Below, piece by piece: positions 1-7,128 of a DNA stretch of 7,174 nucleotides. A program made the translations under genes and the position numbers. The notes under the pieces were generated by a model. It worked only from the letters and a program-made list of their open reading frames with translations. It ran no database searches and was not told where the DNA came from. How positions within the stretch are numbered: the first letter of the stretch is position 1; every line of letters starts with the position of its first letter. The stretch is from an uncultured Bacteroidales bacterium. GTDB lineage: Bacteria; Bacteroidota; Bacteroidia; Bacteroidales; UBA932. Where the stretch lies: NCBI GenBank assembly GCA_937906795.1, contig CALCUQ010000268.1:1-7174 (forward strand), written 5' to 3'.

Positions 1-915
1 CATTTCAAGTTGTCTTGCAAGTTCCATACAATCTGCCATTCTTCCTTCACCGCAGTTGTATGATGCAAGTGTGATTCTTACAAGATCTGTTGAATCTATC
101 CCCATTTTCTGATACATCTTTTGCAATCTGGCAAGGTGCATAATACCGGCCTTTATGTTTGACTCTGGTTCATATATATTCTCAATGCCAAATTTGTCTG
201 CAACCTCCTGCTTAATCTGCATCAGTCCAATTGCCCCTTTATGAGACATAAGTCCAAGTTTGAATTTTGATTCCTGATACATTAAAGATGTAATGAGTTT
301 CCAGTCCCAGCCAACAATATGGGCATATTTCTTTACATATTCATCATATGGTGATATAATCTTGTTGGAAATTGTTCTGGCCAAAGTTCCTTTTACCCTG
401 TATTTTCTAAAATAATCGTCGCTCAGCTGTTTATATTCATCGGAGTGTTTATAGTGTACAAACCAGGAATTGAGACCTTGTATAATGCTGAAATTCTCTT
501 TTGTAACAACACAAACATCGTCGTAATCATTTATCGGGATACTGGAAATTACTATATCTGAGAAAATGTTGGGGACAGTATCTTTTTTTGCATTGACCAC
601 AAGCATGTCAATATCACCTCTGCAAAGCTCATTCCATTGTGCCATAGGGCTATTGCTTGCCGGGGCAATTTTAATGGTGCATTGTTTGTCAAATGCAAAC
701 TTTTGCAATAGAGCAAATAGATAACCCATTGAATGACCTTTGGTTCCAAGAGAATTCTCAAGCATGAGAGAGCATGTTAAGGTGTCTCCCGATAACACTA
801 CTGATTTTGGAGTACTATATCTTTTATCCTCCCAGTTAGGAAGAAGAAAAAATAAAAAGGCTACAGTAAATGCTACAGAATATTGGAAATATTTATTTCT
901 CCAAAATTTCTTCAT
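1..915 (-). CDS. mltF: MltF-like membrane-bound lytic transglycosylase, 3' end cut by window edge
   Basis: Probable lytic transglycosylase, cleaving the MurNAc-GlcNAc bond of peptidoglycan in the periplasm and leaving 1,6-anhydroMurNAc ends. 305 residues are visible from the ATG at 915 and the frame is open to the left edge. A hydrophobic segment (about residues 12-27) has no lipobox cysteine, so it is a signal anchor or signal peptide. Residues about 40-170 resemble a shortened SBP_bac_3 solute-binding domain (MGYLFALLQKFA, GDIDML, then a W...YKQLSDDYF helix). Residues about 185-305 are an SLT domain: catalytic Glu215 in YQESKF, GAIGLMQI at 227-234, NIKAG at 253-257, and ASYNCGEGRM at 284-293 in place of the common AYNAG motif. 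It starts 6 bp after the porin stop, with no Shine-Dalgarno, so it is probably translated from a shared transcript. The SLT assignment is firm. The MltF subfamily rests on the SBP-plus-SLT order. Confidence 0.88.
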   Translation of the reverse strand, partial: MKKFWRNKYFQYSVAFTVAFLFFLLPNWEDKRYSTPKSVVLSGDTLTCSLMLENSLGTKGHSMGYLFALLQKFAFDKQCTIKIAPASNSPMAQWNELCRGDIDMLVVNAKKDTVPNIFSDIVISSIPINDYDDVCVVTKENFSIIQGLNSWFVHYKHSDEYKQLSDDYFRKYRVKGTLARTISNKIISPYDEYVKKYAHIVGWDWKLITSLMYQESKFKLGLMSHKGAIGLMQIKQEVADKFGIENIYEPESNIKAGIMHLARLQKMYQKMGIDSTDLVRITLASYNCGEGRMADCMELARQLEM

Positions 916-921
916 TCAAAG

Positions 922-3210
922 CTATTTTATGTAGAATGGCCAGAAAATACCCAACTTAAGAGCTTTCTGAGGTTTGATATATCTGTATGCAGAGAAGTAA
1001 TCTCCGTTAGGCCACCCTTGTCCAGCGTTGATATATTTTACATAAATACATGCTCTTTTCCATTGCAGATTTACAAATATATCAATGTTAGGGCTTCCTC
1101 CAATCTTCTCATCCCTCTGATTATAAAACATTCCAAGAGCAGGATTGTATCCAGGGGCATAGTACTTGGTTGCAAATATTGCATTGGCACCCAATTGGAC
1201 ATTAAGTACATTTTTAACCAGATAGAACTGAAGATAATACCTTAAATCCAATGAAAGTTTAGGAAGTGGCATTACATGCTGGTCAGATGAGTGTTGGAAC
1301 AGAACCTTATTGTCAAAATGGAATTTCCACAATCTGAAATCTTTTCTAAGGTATGCAGTAATTACACTCATTGTAGAGGTGTTCTGTGTGGCATTAGCCA
1401 AACTGTCCAGATATACATTGTTATTAAGCAATGAATAACCAAAAAATACCTCAAATTTTGCGTCGGGAATCTCAAATTTTGCCTCAACTTTTGTTTCGGT
1501 TGTCTTCTCAAAATCATTATCCCACCAATAGTGGTTTGAGTAAAGGTGATTGTAAAAATATCCGGGTCTTTTGTTTGATATGGTCAAACCGGCAGTAAGA
1601 TGGATACCCTGTTTAAGTTTTTTAGGATAAGATGAAAATCTTATATTTCCTTTAACCATAAGATCATTCTGGGTATATCCCATAAAATCATACCTTGCCA
1701 TAGCATTCCATCCAAAATACTTCTTGAGCATACCTTTTGCCCCAAAATACATATACAGATTGTTGTATTTTGTAGTTGTATTTCCAGTTATGAAATGTTG
1801 TGGCTCAAAACCAAAATAGGAGATATGCTGATGTCCTATTCCTGCATCAAGTTTTGAAATTATGGAATTTCTCTTCCAAGGCTGCAGGCTTATGAAAACC
1901 CTGTTTTCTATCTGGAACACCCTGTTGGAGTCTGTACTTTCTGTTGGATTTATGTAGAACTGATTATTGTATAGAGCCCTTGCAAGTGAGTCGTTCAGGT
2001 CTATGTTATCTACATATTTCTTGGAGAAAATAGACAAATCAAGACAGTGGCCTATAAAAGCCCTTGTTCCGTCTGTGTTTTTTAGAGAGTCTACAAGGGT
2101 AGAGTCTTTTTGCCTGTTTTTGAAATTGAAACTATATGAGTGGGTAAGGAACACTGTGTTTCTTCTGAGTATGTTTCCTGCAGAGTTATTAAGCACAACA
2201 GGGATTGTTTTGGCATCTACAAGAGTGTCGAGTACCCATGTTGGGTCTGTAATACCTCCGTTCTCATTCCTTTTTACTTTATTGAATATATACCCTCCCT
2301 GAGCAACATATTTTTTACCAATATAGTTGCCTGTAAATGCAAATGTCCTGTTGTCTGTAGATTCGTTGGTAAGGAACCCTTCTGCTCCATATCTCTGGTA
2401 AAGTACGCTTGCATTAAAAGAAGGGGTAAGATTCTGTGTATGCAGGAATTTTACATTGTTTTCTGCTTTTTGTTTGTTTGCAAACAATGTTCCCCAATAT
2501 GCCAATTCTGTGTACGGAGTTTTTGTATTGTAGAACGGCATATTCTCTGGTGTATAAGAGTATGGAAGATATACTTCCCAGAATGGGAATTCTTCTAGCT
2601 TTTCTCTTTTAAAGTAGTTGTGGTACTGCATTGCACCTCCGGCAACTCCTACATAATTGGCACCGGCATCTTCTCTTTGATACGGAAGTTCTGTATAATG
2701 ATAGTTGAAAGTTGTGTCCAGAGGTATAAGGGTCTGGTCATTGAAATACTTGTCAGCTTTCCATATAAAGATCCTTTTGTTTTTTATGCTGTCATCAAAC
2801 AAGTATGTGTTCAGAACTCGTGGTGTATGCCTTATGACACTATCTACATAAGCCCTTATACTGTCTCTTCGCATTCTTTTGAGCTCCTTTTTTGTGTAGA
2901 TTTTTGGAGGGAATGCAAGGTCTTGCAAGTTTAATGAATCAAGAGGGATGAGTGTATAGCCACTTTCAACCCATAATGAGTCGTACATCTGGGCAATAAG
3001 TTCCTCTTCTCCCTGAATCTTAAGTTCTATCAGTTTGGCCAGGTCTAATGAATCAGGCCTGGTATATGCTGTAGTGTCACTTTTTATGGTGGCAGTAGAA
3101 TCTATATTCTGTGCATTTGAGCCTACAGGTAAAAATACAACAAGCATTACAACATATAGAATGTTGAATATGAGCTTATTTAAGTTTTTGTTAAATCTTT
3201 TTTTCTGCAT
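922..3210 (-). CDS. Putative outer-membrane porin, Porin_10 family
   Basis: A 762-residue outer-membrane beta-barrel protein of the Bacteroidota 'putative porin' (Porin_10) type. Its substrate cannot be read from the sequence. Residues 1-34 are a signal peptide: KKRFNKNLNK basic start, hydrophobic core to about residue 29, and an SNAQ cleavage region. The mature N-terminus (about 35-130) is a Ser/Thr/Asp-rich, then charged, periplasmic stretch. The barrel region begins near LDTTFNYHYT and continues as alternating aromatic strands (for example TPYTELAYWGTLFANKQ and FNASVLYQRYGAEGF), ending in the aromatic tail FWPFYIK. I chose the ATG at 3210 over the in-frame TTG at 3240. The ATG places the signal peptide at the very N-terminus, while the TTG would add ten residues (LHNFCTFAAC) ahead of it. 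It lies 32 bp after pncB and 6 bp before mltF. The family call rests on recall of conserved motifs. Confidence 0.85.
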   Translation of the reverse strand: MQKKRFNKNLNKLIFNILYVVMLVVFLPVGSNAQNIDSTATIKSDTTAYTRPDSLDLAKLIELKIQGEEELIAQMYDSLWVESGYTLIPLDSLNLQDLAFPPKIYTKKELKRMRRDSIRAYVDSVIRHTPRVLNTYLFDDSIKNKRIFIWKADKYFNDQTLIPLDTTFNYHYTELPYQREDAGANYVGVAGGAMQYHNYFKREKLEEFPFWEVYLPYSYTPENMPFYNTKTPYTELAYWGTLFANKQKAENNVKFLHTQNLTPSFNASVLYQRYGAEGFLTNESTDNRTFAFTGNYIGKKYVAQGGYIFNKVKRNENGGITDPTWVLDTLVDAKTIPVVLNNSAGNILRRNTVFLTHSYSFNFKNRQKDSTLVDSLKNTDGTRAFIGHCLDLSIFSKKYVDNIDLNDSLARALYNNQFYINPTESTDSNRVFQIENRVFISLQPWKRNSIISKLDAGIGHQHISYFGFEPQHFITGNTTTKYNNLYMYFGAKGMLKKYFGWNAMARYDFMGYTQNDLMVKGNIRFSSYPKKLKQGIHLTAGLTISNKRPGYFYNHLYSNHYWWDNDFEKTTETKVEAKFEIPDAKFEVFFGYSLLNNNVYLDSLANATQNTSTMSVITAYLRKDFRLWKFHFDNKVLFQHSSDQHVMPLPKLSLDLRYYLQFYLVKNVLNVQLGANAIFATKYYAPGYNPALGMFYNQRDEKIGGSPNIDIFVNLQWKRACIYVKYINAGQGWPNGDYFSAYRYIKPQKALKLGIFWPFYIK

Positions 3211-3218
3211 ACAGGCGG

Positions 3219-3226
3219 CAAATGTA
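3219..3226 (-). promoter_or_regulatory. Possible -7 promoter box (TACATTTG) for the porin gene
   Basis: Read on the minus strand, TACATTTG matches the Bacteroidota -7 consensus TAnnTTTG exactly and ends 8 nt before the porin ATG at 3210. No TTG is seen at the usual 19-21 nt upstream spacing. A transcript from here would be nearly leaderless. It lies in the 32-bp pncB-porin gap, so it would allow porin/mltF expression apart from pncB. The single-box match could be chance. Confidence 0.3.
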
Positions 3227-3242
3227 CAAAAATTATGCAAAT

Positions 3243-4715
3243 TTATTTTTCGTTATACTCTTTTATTTCCCTTATAATATTGTTTATCAATCCCATTTTA
3301 AGGTCATACAGCTCATCAGAAATATCCACCTTGTAGTAGTGAGGATTTATCAGACGTCTTTCTGTTTCATTCAAGCTTGCAAGATTGGAAAGATAATATT
3401 CTCTTTTTAACGGAATAGGGCAATCTTTATAAAGTATTTCTCCATCCTTTATTACTTGCTCCTGCAGCACTTTCCAACCATAACTTCCTGCTGCAAAAGT
3501 TTTTGATTGGGTTTCATCAAATTCACTCTGAATAGGAAGCTCAGCGCAGCTTTCAATTCTTTTACAGGTGTCATCACCTCTAAGGCATGTTATATCTGCT
3601 TTAAACTTGCCGTTTTGAATAATTCTGTAAGTAACCTGGAATCCAGGGTTTATAAGTTTGATTTTATCTTCTGACCTTTTGATTACAGGTGTGTCATCAA
3701 TCTGAACAAGTTTATAAACATTTCCAAAGCAAGGGTTATGTTTGCTTGTAGCAATAGCATCTCCAACACCATAAGCATCAATTTTTGCATCCTGTCTTTC
3801 TACATCTGTAATCAGATACTCATCCAAAGCATTTGTGGCAAAAATTTTACAGTTTGTAAGACCTGCTTTATCCAGCATATCTCTGCATTTTCTAGAAAGA
3901 TACGCCAGATCACCACTGTCGAGTCTTATTCCAAAACCATATGGATAGTCATTGTTGATACCACACTCTTTATATGCTGTAATTGCATTTTTTACACCGC
4001 ATTTTAATGTGTCATATGTGTCTACCAGTAATATCAGAGGTTCGTTCCTGTGGGTGTTGATATATGCTTTGAAAGCCTCCAGCTCACCTTTTATGGTTGA
4101 TCCAAATGCTGATATATAACTGTGCGCCATTGTACCTGTGCTCAAATTGCCAAAAAGGACACTCGTAAGGACATTGGATGTATTTGCACACCCGCCAATA
4201 CATGCTGCTTTAGCTCCATATGCAGCAGCCCAAGGGCCGTGGGCACGTCTGGATCCAAACTCACTTACAGGTTTGGTCGTACTTCTGGTAACGCGGCTTG
4301 CTTTGGTGGCAACAGCCATCTGATGGTTCATAATGCATAAAAGGGGTGTCTCCAGAATCTGAGCTTCAATCAATGGAGCCTCAATTGTTATAATAGGTTG
4401 GGTGGGAAAAGCAATTTCACCCTCTTTCATTGCATATACGTTGCCGGTAAATTTAATGTTTGCTATATATTTTCTGAACTCTTTGTACTCTTGGCCGGGT
4501 AAAAATTTTTCAAAAAAAGATTCATCCTCGTTGCCAAGGTTTCTGATCATTTCAACAATTTCTGATATTCCACTTACAACAGCCCAATTGTTTTTGTCTG
4601 GGGCTTGCCTGAAAAACAGGTTGAAAACAGCACGTTTCTTGCTCATTCCCAAATCAAAAAAAGATTTGCCCATTGTATACTGGTACTTGTCTGAGCAATA
4701 ACTTATGTTAATCAT
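3243..4715 (-). CDS. pncB: Nicotinate phosphoribosyltransferase
   Basis: A 490-residue cytosolic enzyme of the Preiss-Handler NAD salvage pathway: nicotinate + PRPP (with ATP) gives nicotinate mononucleotide. The N-terminus YCSDKYQYTMGKSFFD (residues 6-21) is the usual opening of the family, which supports the ATG at 4715. Other motifs visible: LETPLLCIMNHQ (121-132), the phosphoribosyl-binding FGSRRAHGP (153-161), GTMAHS (194-199) whose His198 fits the autophosphorylated catalytic histidine, LVDTYDT (230-236), and the barrel-strand motif IRLDSGDL (263-270). The length matches the long bacterial PncB form. It is the first gene of the leftward group, 90 bp from the divergent amgK start, with a TAnnTTTG box at 4751-4758. 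The protein is intact, with no missing motif. Nicotinamide phosphoribosyltransferase is the main alternative but is less likely given the FGSRRAHG and N-terminal signatures. Confidence 0.95.
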   Translation of the reverse strand: MINISYCSDKYQYTMGKSFFDLGMSKKRAVFNLFFRQAPDKNNWAVVSGISEIVEMIRNLGNEDESFFEKFLPGQEYKEFRKYIANIKFTGNVYAMKEGEIAFPTQPIITIEAPLIEAQILETPLLCIMNHQMAVATKASRVTRSTTKPVSEFGSRRAHGPWAAAYGAKAACIGGCANTSNVLTSVLFGNLSTGTMAHSYISAFGSTIKGELEAFKAYINTHRNEPLILLVDTYDTLKCGVKNAITAYKECGINNDYPYGFGIRLDSGDLAYLSRKCRDMLDKAGLTNCKIFATNALDEYLITDVERQDAKIDAYGVGDAIATSKHNPCFGNVYKLVQIDDTPVIKRSEDKIKLINPGFQVTYRIIQNGKFKADITCLRGDDTCKRIESCAELPIQSEFDETQSKTFAAGSYGWKVLQEQVIKDGEILYKDCPIPLKREYYLSNLASLNETERRLINPHYYKVDISDELYDLKMGLINNIIREIKEYNEK

Positions 4716-4750
4716 TGTTTTTTTAGTTTATAGTTATATCACAATAGATA

Positions 4751-4758
4751 CAAAGGTA
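4751..4758 (-). promoter_or_regulatory. -7 promoter box (TACCTTTG) for pncB
   Basis: On the minus strand TACCTTTG matches the Bacteroidota TAnnTTTG element exactly. It would start transcription about 30 nt before the pncB ATG at 4715. A TTTG on the same strand at 4784-4787 could be the -33 element, but the spacing of about 25 nt is longer than the usual 19-21. Confidence 0.55.
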
Positions 4759-4771
4759 CATTATTTTTTAG

Positions 4772-4779
4772 TAGATTTG
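4772..4779 (+). promoter_or_regulatory. -7 promoter box (TAGATTTG) for amgK-murU
   Basis: TAGATTTG is an exact TAnnTTTG match 26 nt before the amgK ATG at 4806, giving a predicted leader of about 20 nt. No TTG is seen at the expected -33 spacing, so it may be weak or activator-dependent. It lies only 13 bp from the opposing pncB box, so RNA polymerase bound for one gene would cover the upstream region of the other. Confidence 0.5.
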
Positions 4780-4805
4780 CATACAAAATCTTTAAAAGAT
4801 ATAAT

Positions 4806-6224
4806 ATGAAGCAAATAGAACAACTTTTTGAGCAATACACAAGGCAAAAGCCAACACAGATTTATGAGTTGCCATCCAGTGGAAGCAACAGGAGATATTT
4901 TAGGGTATCGGGAGAGGGAATTTCTCTTATTGGAGCAAAAGGAACTTCTGTGGAAGAGAATATTGCATTTATGGAAATTGCCAAGCATTTTAAATTAAGA
5001 GGCTTGCCTGTTCCACAAGTTCTATGTGCAAGTGCTGATAATGTTTTTTATTTGCAGGAGGATTTGGGAGATCAGACCTTATTCAACACCGTATCGTCAG
5101 GTAGAGAATCTGGAAATTATTCTGCTAGTGAAAAGGCTTTGCTTAAAAAAACCATAGCGATGCTTCCAAAGTTGCAGTTTGAGGGGGGGAAAGGATTGGA
5201 TTACAATATCTGTTTCCCTCAACCGGAGTTTGATGAGAGAAATATATGGTTTGATTTCAATTATTTCAAATATTGTTTCTTAAAGACAACAGGGATTGAG
5301 TTCAGTGAAATCAGGCTTCACGACGATATGTCAAAGATGGCTGTAGATTTGCTGGATGGGGAGAATGAGGAGACTTTTATGTACAGAGATTTTCAGGCAA
5401 GAAATGTAATGCTTGTAAATGACCAGCCATATTTTATTGATTTTCAGGGAGGCAGAAAAGGGCCGTTTTATTATGACCTTGCATCTTTTGTATGGCAGGC
5501 AAAGGCAAATTATTCTTCTGAATTAAAAGATGAGTTGATTGAAACATATAAGGAGTCTTTAAAGAAATATATAAATGTTCCCGACAAAGTGTTCAACAAA
5601 AAATTGAGACTGTTTGTGCTTTTCCGTACAATGCAAGTTCTGGGAGCGTATGGTTTCAGAGGATATTTTGAGAAAAAACCTCATTTCTTGCAAAGTGTTC
5701 CATTTGCAATTGACAATTTGAGAAAACTTATTGTAGAGCCGTTTACAGAGTATCCGTATGTACAGGAGATTCTTACCCAGCTTACTCAAATGAGACAGTT
5801 CTCAGATTTGAGAGTTGAGAAAAAATTGGAAGTGAGAATTTTCAGTTTCTCATACAAGAAGGGAATACCTACAGACGATAGTGGCAACGGTGGTGGATAT
5901 GTTTTTGATTGCAGGGCAATTGACAACCCGGGAAAATATGACCATTTCAAACATTTTACAGGGTTGGATAAAGAGGTTATCAAGTACCTGGAGGATGATG
6001 GTGGTGTAACCAGATTCCTTTCTAATGTGTATGAATTGGCAGATGCTCATGTGAAACGTTATATGGAGCGTAAGTTTACAAATCTTATGTTCTGTTTTGG
6101 TTGTACAGGGGGGCAGCACAGATCTGTTTACTGTGCGCAGCACTTGGCTGAGTATCTTGCAAAAAGATACAATATTACAATAAAACTGTATCATAGGGAG
6201 CAGGGTATAGAGCAGGAATTCTAA
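4806..6224 (+). CDS. amgK: AmgK-like MurNAc/GlcNAc anomeric kinase fused to a RapZ C-terminal domain
   Basis: A 472-residue two-domain cytosolic protein. Residues about 22-310 are an APH-fold sugar kinase: nucleotide loop SSGSNRRYFR (24-33), hinge LQEDLGD (83-89), catalytic loop YRDFQARN (Asp195, Asn200), and metal-binding DFQGG (Asp212) followed by GPFYYDLAS. This pattern is that of AmgK, which phosphorylates MurNAc (and GlcNAc) at C1. Residues about 340-472 match the C-terminal domain of the RNase adaptor RapZ: SFSYKKGIP, YVFDCRAIDNPG, TGLDK and GCTGGQHRSVY (432-442). The RapZ N-terminal P-loop domain is absent and the kinase takes its place. A glycine-rich insert (SGNGGG, 359-364) lies between two RapZ motifs. 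The ATG at 4806 opens directly into the family N-terminus. murU follows after 10 bp, which supports the AmgK role. Substrate is inferred, not shown. Confidence 0.88.
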   Translation: MKQIEQLFEQYTRQKPTQIYELPSSGSNRRYFRVSGEGISLIGAKGTSVEENIAFMEIAKHFKLRGLPVPQVLCASADNVFYLQEDLGDQTLFNTVSSGRESGNYSASEKALLKKTIAMLPKLQFEGGKGLDYNICFPQPEFDERNIWFDFNYFKYCFLKTTGIEFSEIRLHDDMSKMAVDLLDGENEETFMYRDFQARNVMLVNDQPYFIDFQGGRKGPFYYDLASFVWQAKANYSSELKDELIETYKESLKKYINVPDKVFNKKLRLFVLFRTMQVLGAYGFRGYFEKKPHFLQSVPFAIDNLRKLIVEPFTEYPYVQEILTQLTQMRQFSDLRVEKKLEVRIFSFSYKKGIPTDDSGNGGGYVFDCRAIDNPGKYDHFKHFTGLDKEVIKYLEDDGGVTRFLSNVYELADAHVKRYMERKFTNLMFCFGCTGGQHRSVYCAQHLAEYLAKRYNITIKLYHREQGIEQEF

Positions 6225-6228
6225 AGGA
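6224..6228 (+). promoter_or_regulatory. Shine-Dalgarno-like AAGGA for murU
   Basis: AAGGA overlaps the amgK stop codon region and lies 6 nt before the ATG at 6235. It supports that start and translation of murU from the amgK transcript. Clear Shine-Dalgarno sites are otherwise absent in this window. Confidence 0.5.
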
Positions 6229-6234
6229 TAGCAA

Positions 6235-7092
6235 ATGAAAGCAATGATTTTTGCGGCGGGGGTAGGATCGCGTCTCAAACCAATAACAGATACTCTACCA
6301 AAGGCACTTGTGCCAATTTGTGGGGAGCCTTTGCTTAAACATCTGGTAGATAAGTTAAAAAGGAGCGGATATTCTGATTTGGTAATAAATGTTCATCATT
6401 TTGCCCAAAAAATAAGGGATTATGTTTTGCAGGAGGATAATTTTGGTGTAAATGTATCCTTCTCCGACGAAACTGATTTACTTAGAAACACTGGTGGGGC
6501 AATCAGGCATGCAAAAGAATATCTTAGTGGAAATGAGCCTTTTCTGGTTCATAATGTTGATATTCTTTCAAATCTTGATTTTGATGATTTTTATGATTAT
6601 CACATGTCTGCCTCTATTTCTGTAGATACTCCTTTGGCTACTATTCTTGTAAGTGAGAGGAAAACAACCAGGTATTTTTTATTTGATTGTGCAAATAATC
6701 TTGTGGCGTGGATGAACCTTAGTACCGGGGAGGTAAAGTCTCCTTATGAGCATTTGAGAAGGGTGGCGGATGTTGTGGTTGATGATCCTGCACAAGGGGC
6801 GAGTGTTACAGATGTAGGCAAGCTTGAAAACAAGTCTTTGTTTGATTATAAGGAGTTCTTGAATAAGCATAAACTTAAAATGTATGCGTTTGCGGGAATT
6901 CATATAATGAGTCCGTATATTTTGTCTCTTATGGAGGGTTATCCTCAGAGGTTTTCTATTGTTGATTTCTATTTGGATATGGCTGACAAATACAACATAA
7001 AGGGTTATGTTGCACATGACCTTAAGTTTGTTGATGTTGGCAAGATGGACAGTATTGCTTTAGCTGAATCTTTTGTAAAAAATAATATCTAA
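6235..7092 (+). CDS. murU: MurU-like sugar-1-phosphate nucleotidyltransferase
   Basis: A 285-residue NTP_transferase-family enzyme. In the MurU role it transfers UMP from UTP to MurNAc-1-phosphate, giving UDP-MurNAc that re-enters peptidoglycan synthesis. Visible motifs are the nucleotide-binding AAGVGSRLKPITDTLPKALV (residues 7-26), the base/sugar region LLRNTGGAI (82-90), the metal-site HNVDIL (106-111), and the C-terminal FVDVGKMDSI (265-274). The start at 6235 is fixed by MKAMIFAAG, which is the family's first strand, and by the upstream AAGGA. Pairing with an AmgK-type kinase points to MurU rather than a mannose- or glucose-1-phosphate enzyme. Typical MurU proteins are about 220-250 residues. 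The excess here is mostly a hydrophilic stretch at about residues 168-216. The stop codon lies inside a 7-bp tandem repeat. The exact substrate is an inference from context. Confidence 0.87.
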   Translation: MKAMIFAAGVGSRLKPITDTLPKALVPICGEPLLKHLVDKLKRSGYSDLVINVHHFAQKIRDYVLQEDNFGVNVSFSDETDLLRNTGGAIRHAKEYLSGNEPFLVHNVDILSNLDFDDFYDYHMSASISVDTPLATILVSERKTTRYFLFDCANNLVAWMNLSTGEVKSPYEHLRRVADVVVDDPAQGASVTDVGKLENKSLFDYKEFLNKHKLKMYAFAGIHIMSPYILSLMEGYPQRFSIVDFYLDMADKYNIKGYVAHDLKFVDVGKMDSIALAESFVKNNI

Positions 7093-7111
7093 TATCTAAT
7101 ATCTAATATTA
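7084..7111. repeat. 7-bp tandem repeat (AATATCT) across the murU stop codon
   Basis: Three perfect copies of AATATCT (7084-7090, 7091-7097, 7098-7104) are followed by a partial one, AATATTA. The murU stop codon TAA (7090-7092) spans the junction of the first two copies. Slippage by one unit outside the stop would leave the protein unchanged, because the stop is remade within the first repeats. Confidence 0.85.
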
Positions 7112-7128
7112 ATGCAAAGGTAATCCTT

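Noticed and set aside
917..924. TAGCTTTG on the minus strand, an exact TAnnTTTG match just before mltF
   Set aside because: It ends one base before the mltF ATG, so transcription would begin inside the gene. It also overlaps the porin stop codon and has no use as an mltF promoter.
883..1245. Plus-strand open frame of 120 codons
   Set aside because: It lies opposite the porin C-terminus and the start of mltF, has no recognisable motif, and its composition fits a shadow of the porin frame.
2140..2598. Plus-strand Cys/Phe-rich open frame of 152 codons
   Set aside because: It is antisense to the porin barrel. Its Cys/Phe-rich composition comes from reverse reading of aromatic- and Lys-rich codons.
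3211..3240. TTG start at 3240 for the porin, adding ten residues
   Set aside because: The added residues (LHNFCTFAAC) would sit in front of a clean signal peptide that begins at the ATG at 3210.
5850..6278. Minus-strand open frame of 142 codons
   Set aside because: It is antisense to the well-supported RapZ domain and the murU start, with no domain signature of its own.
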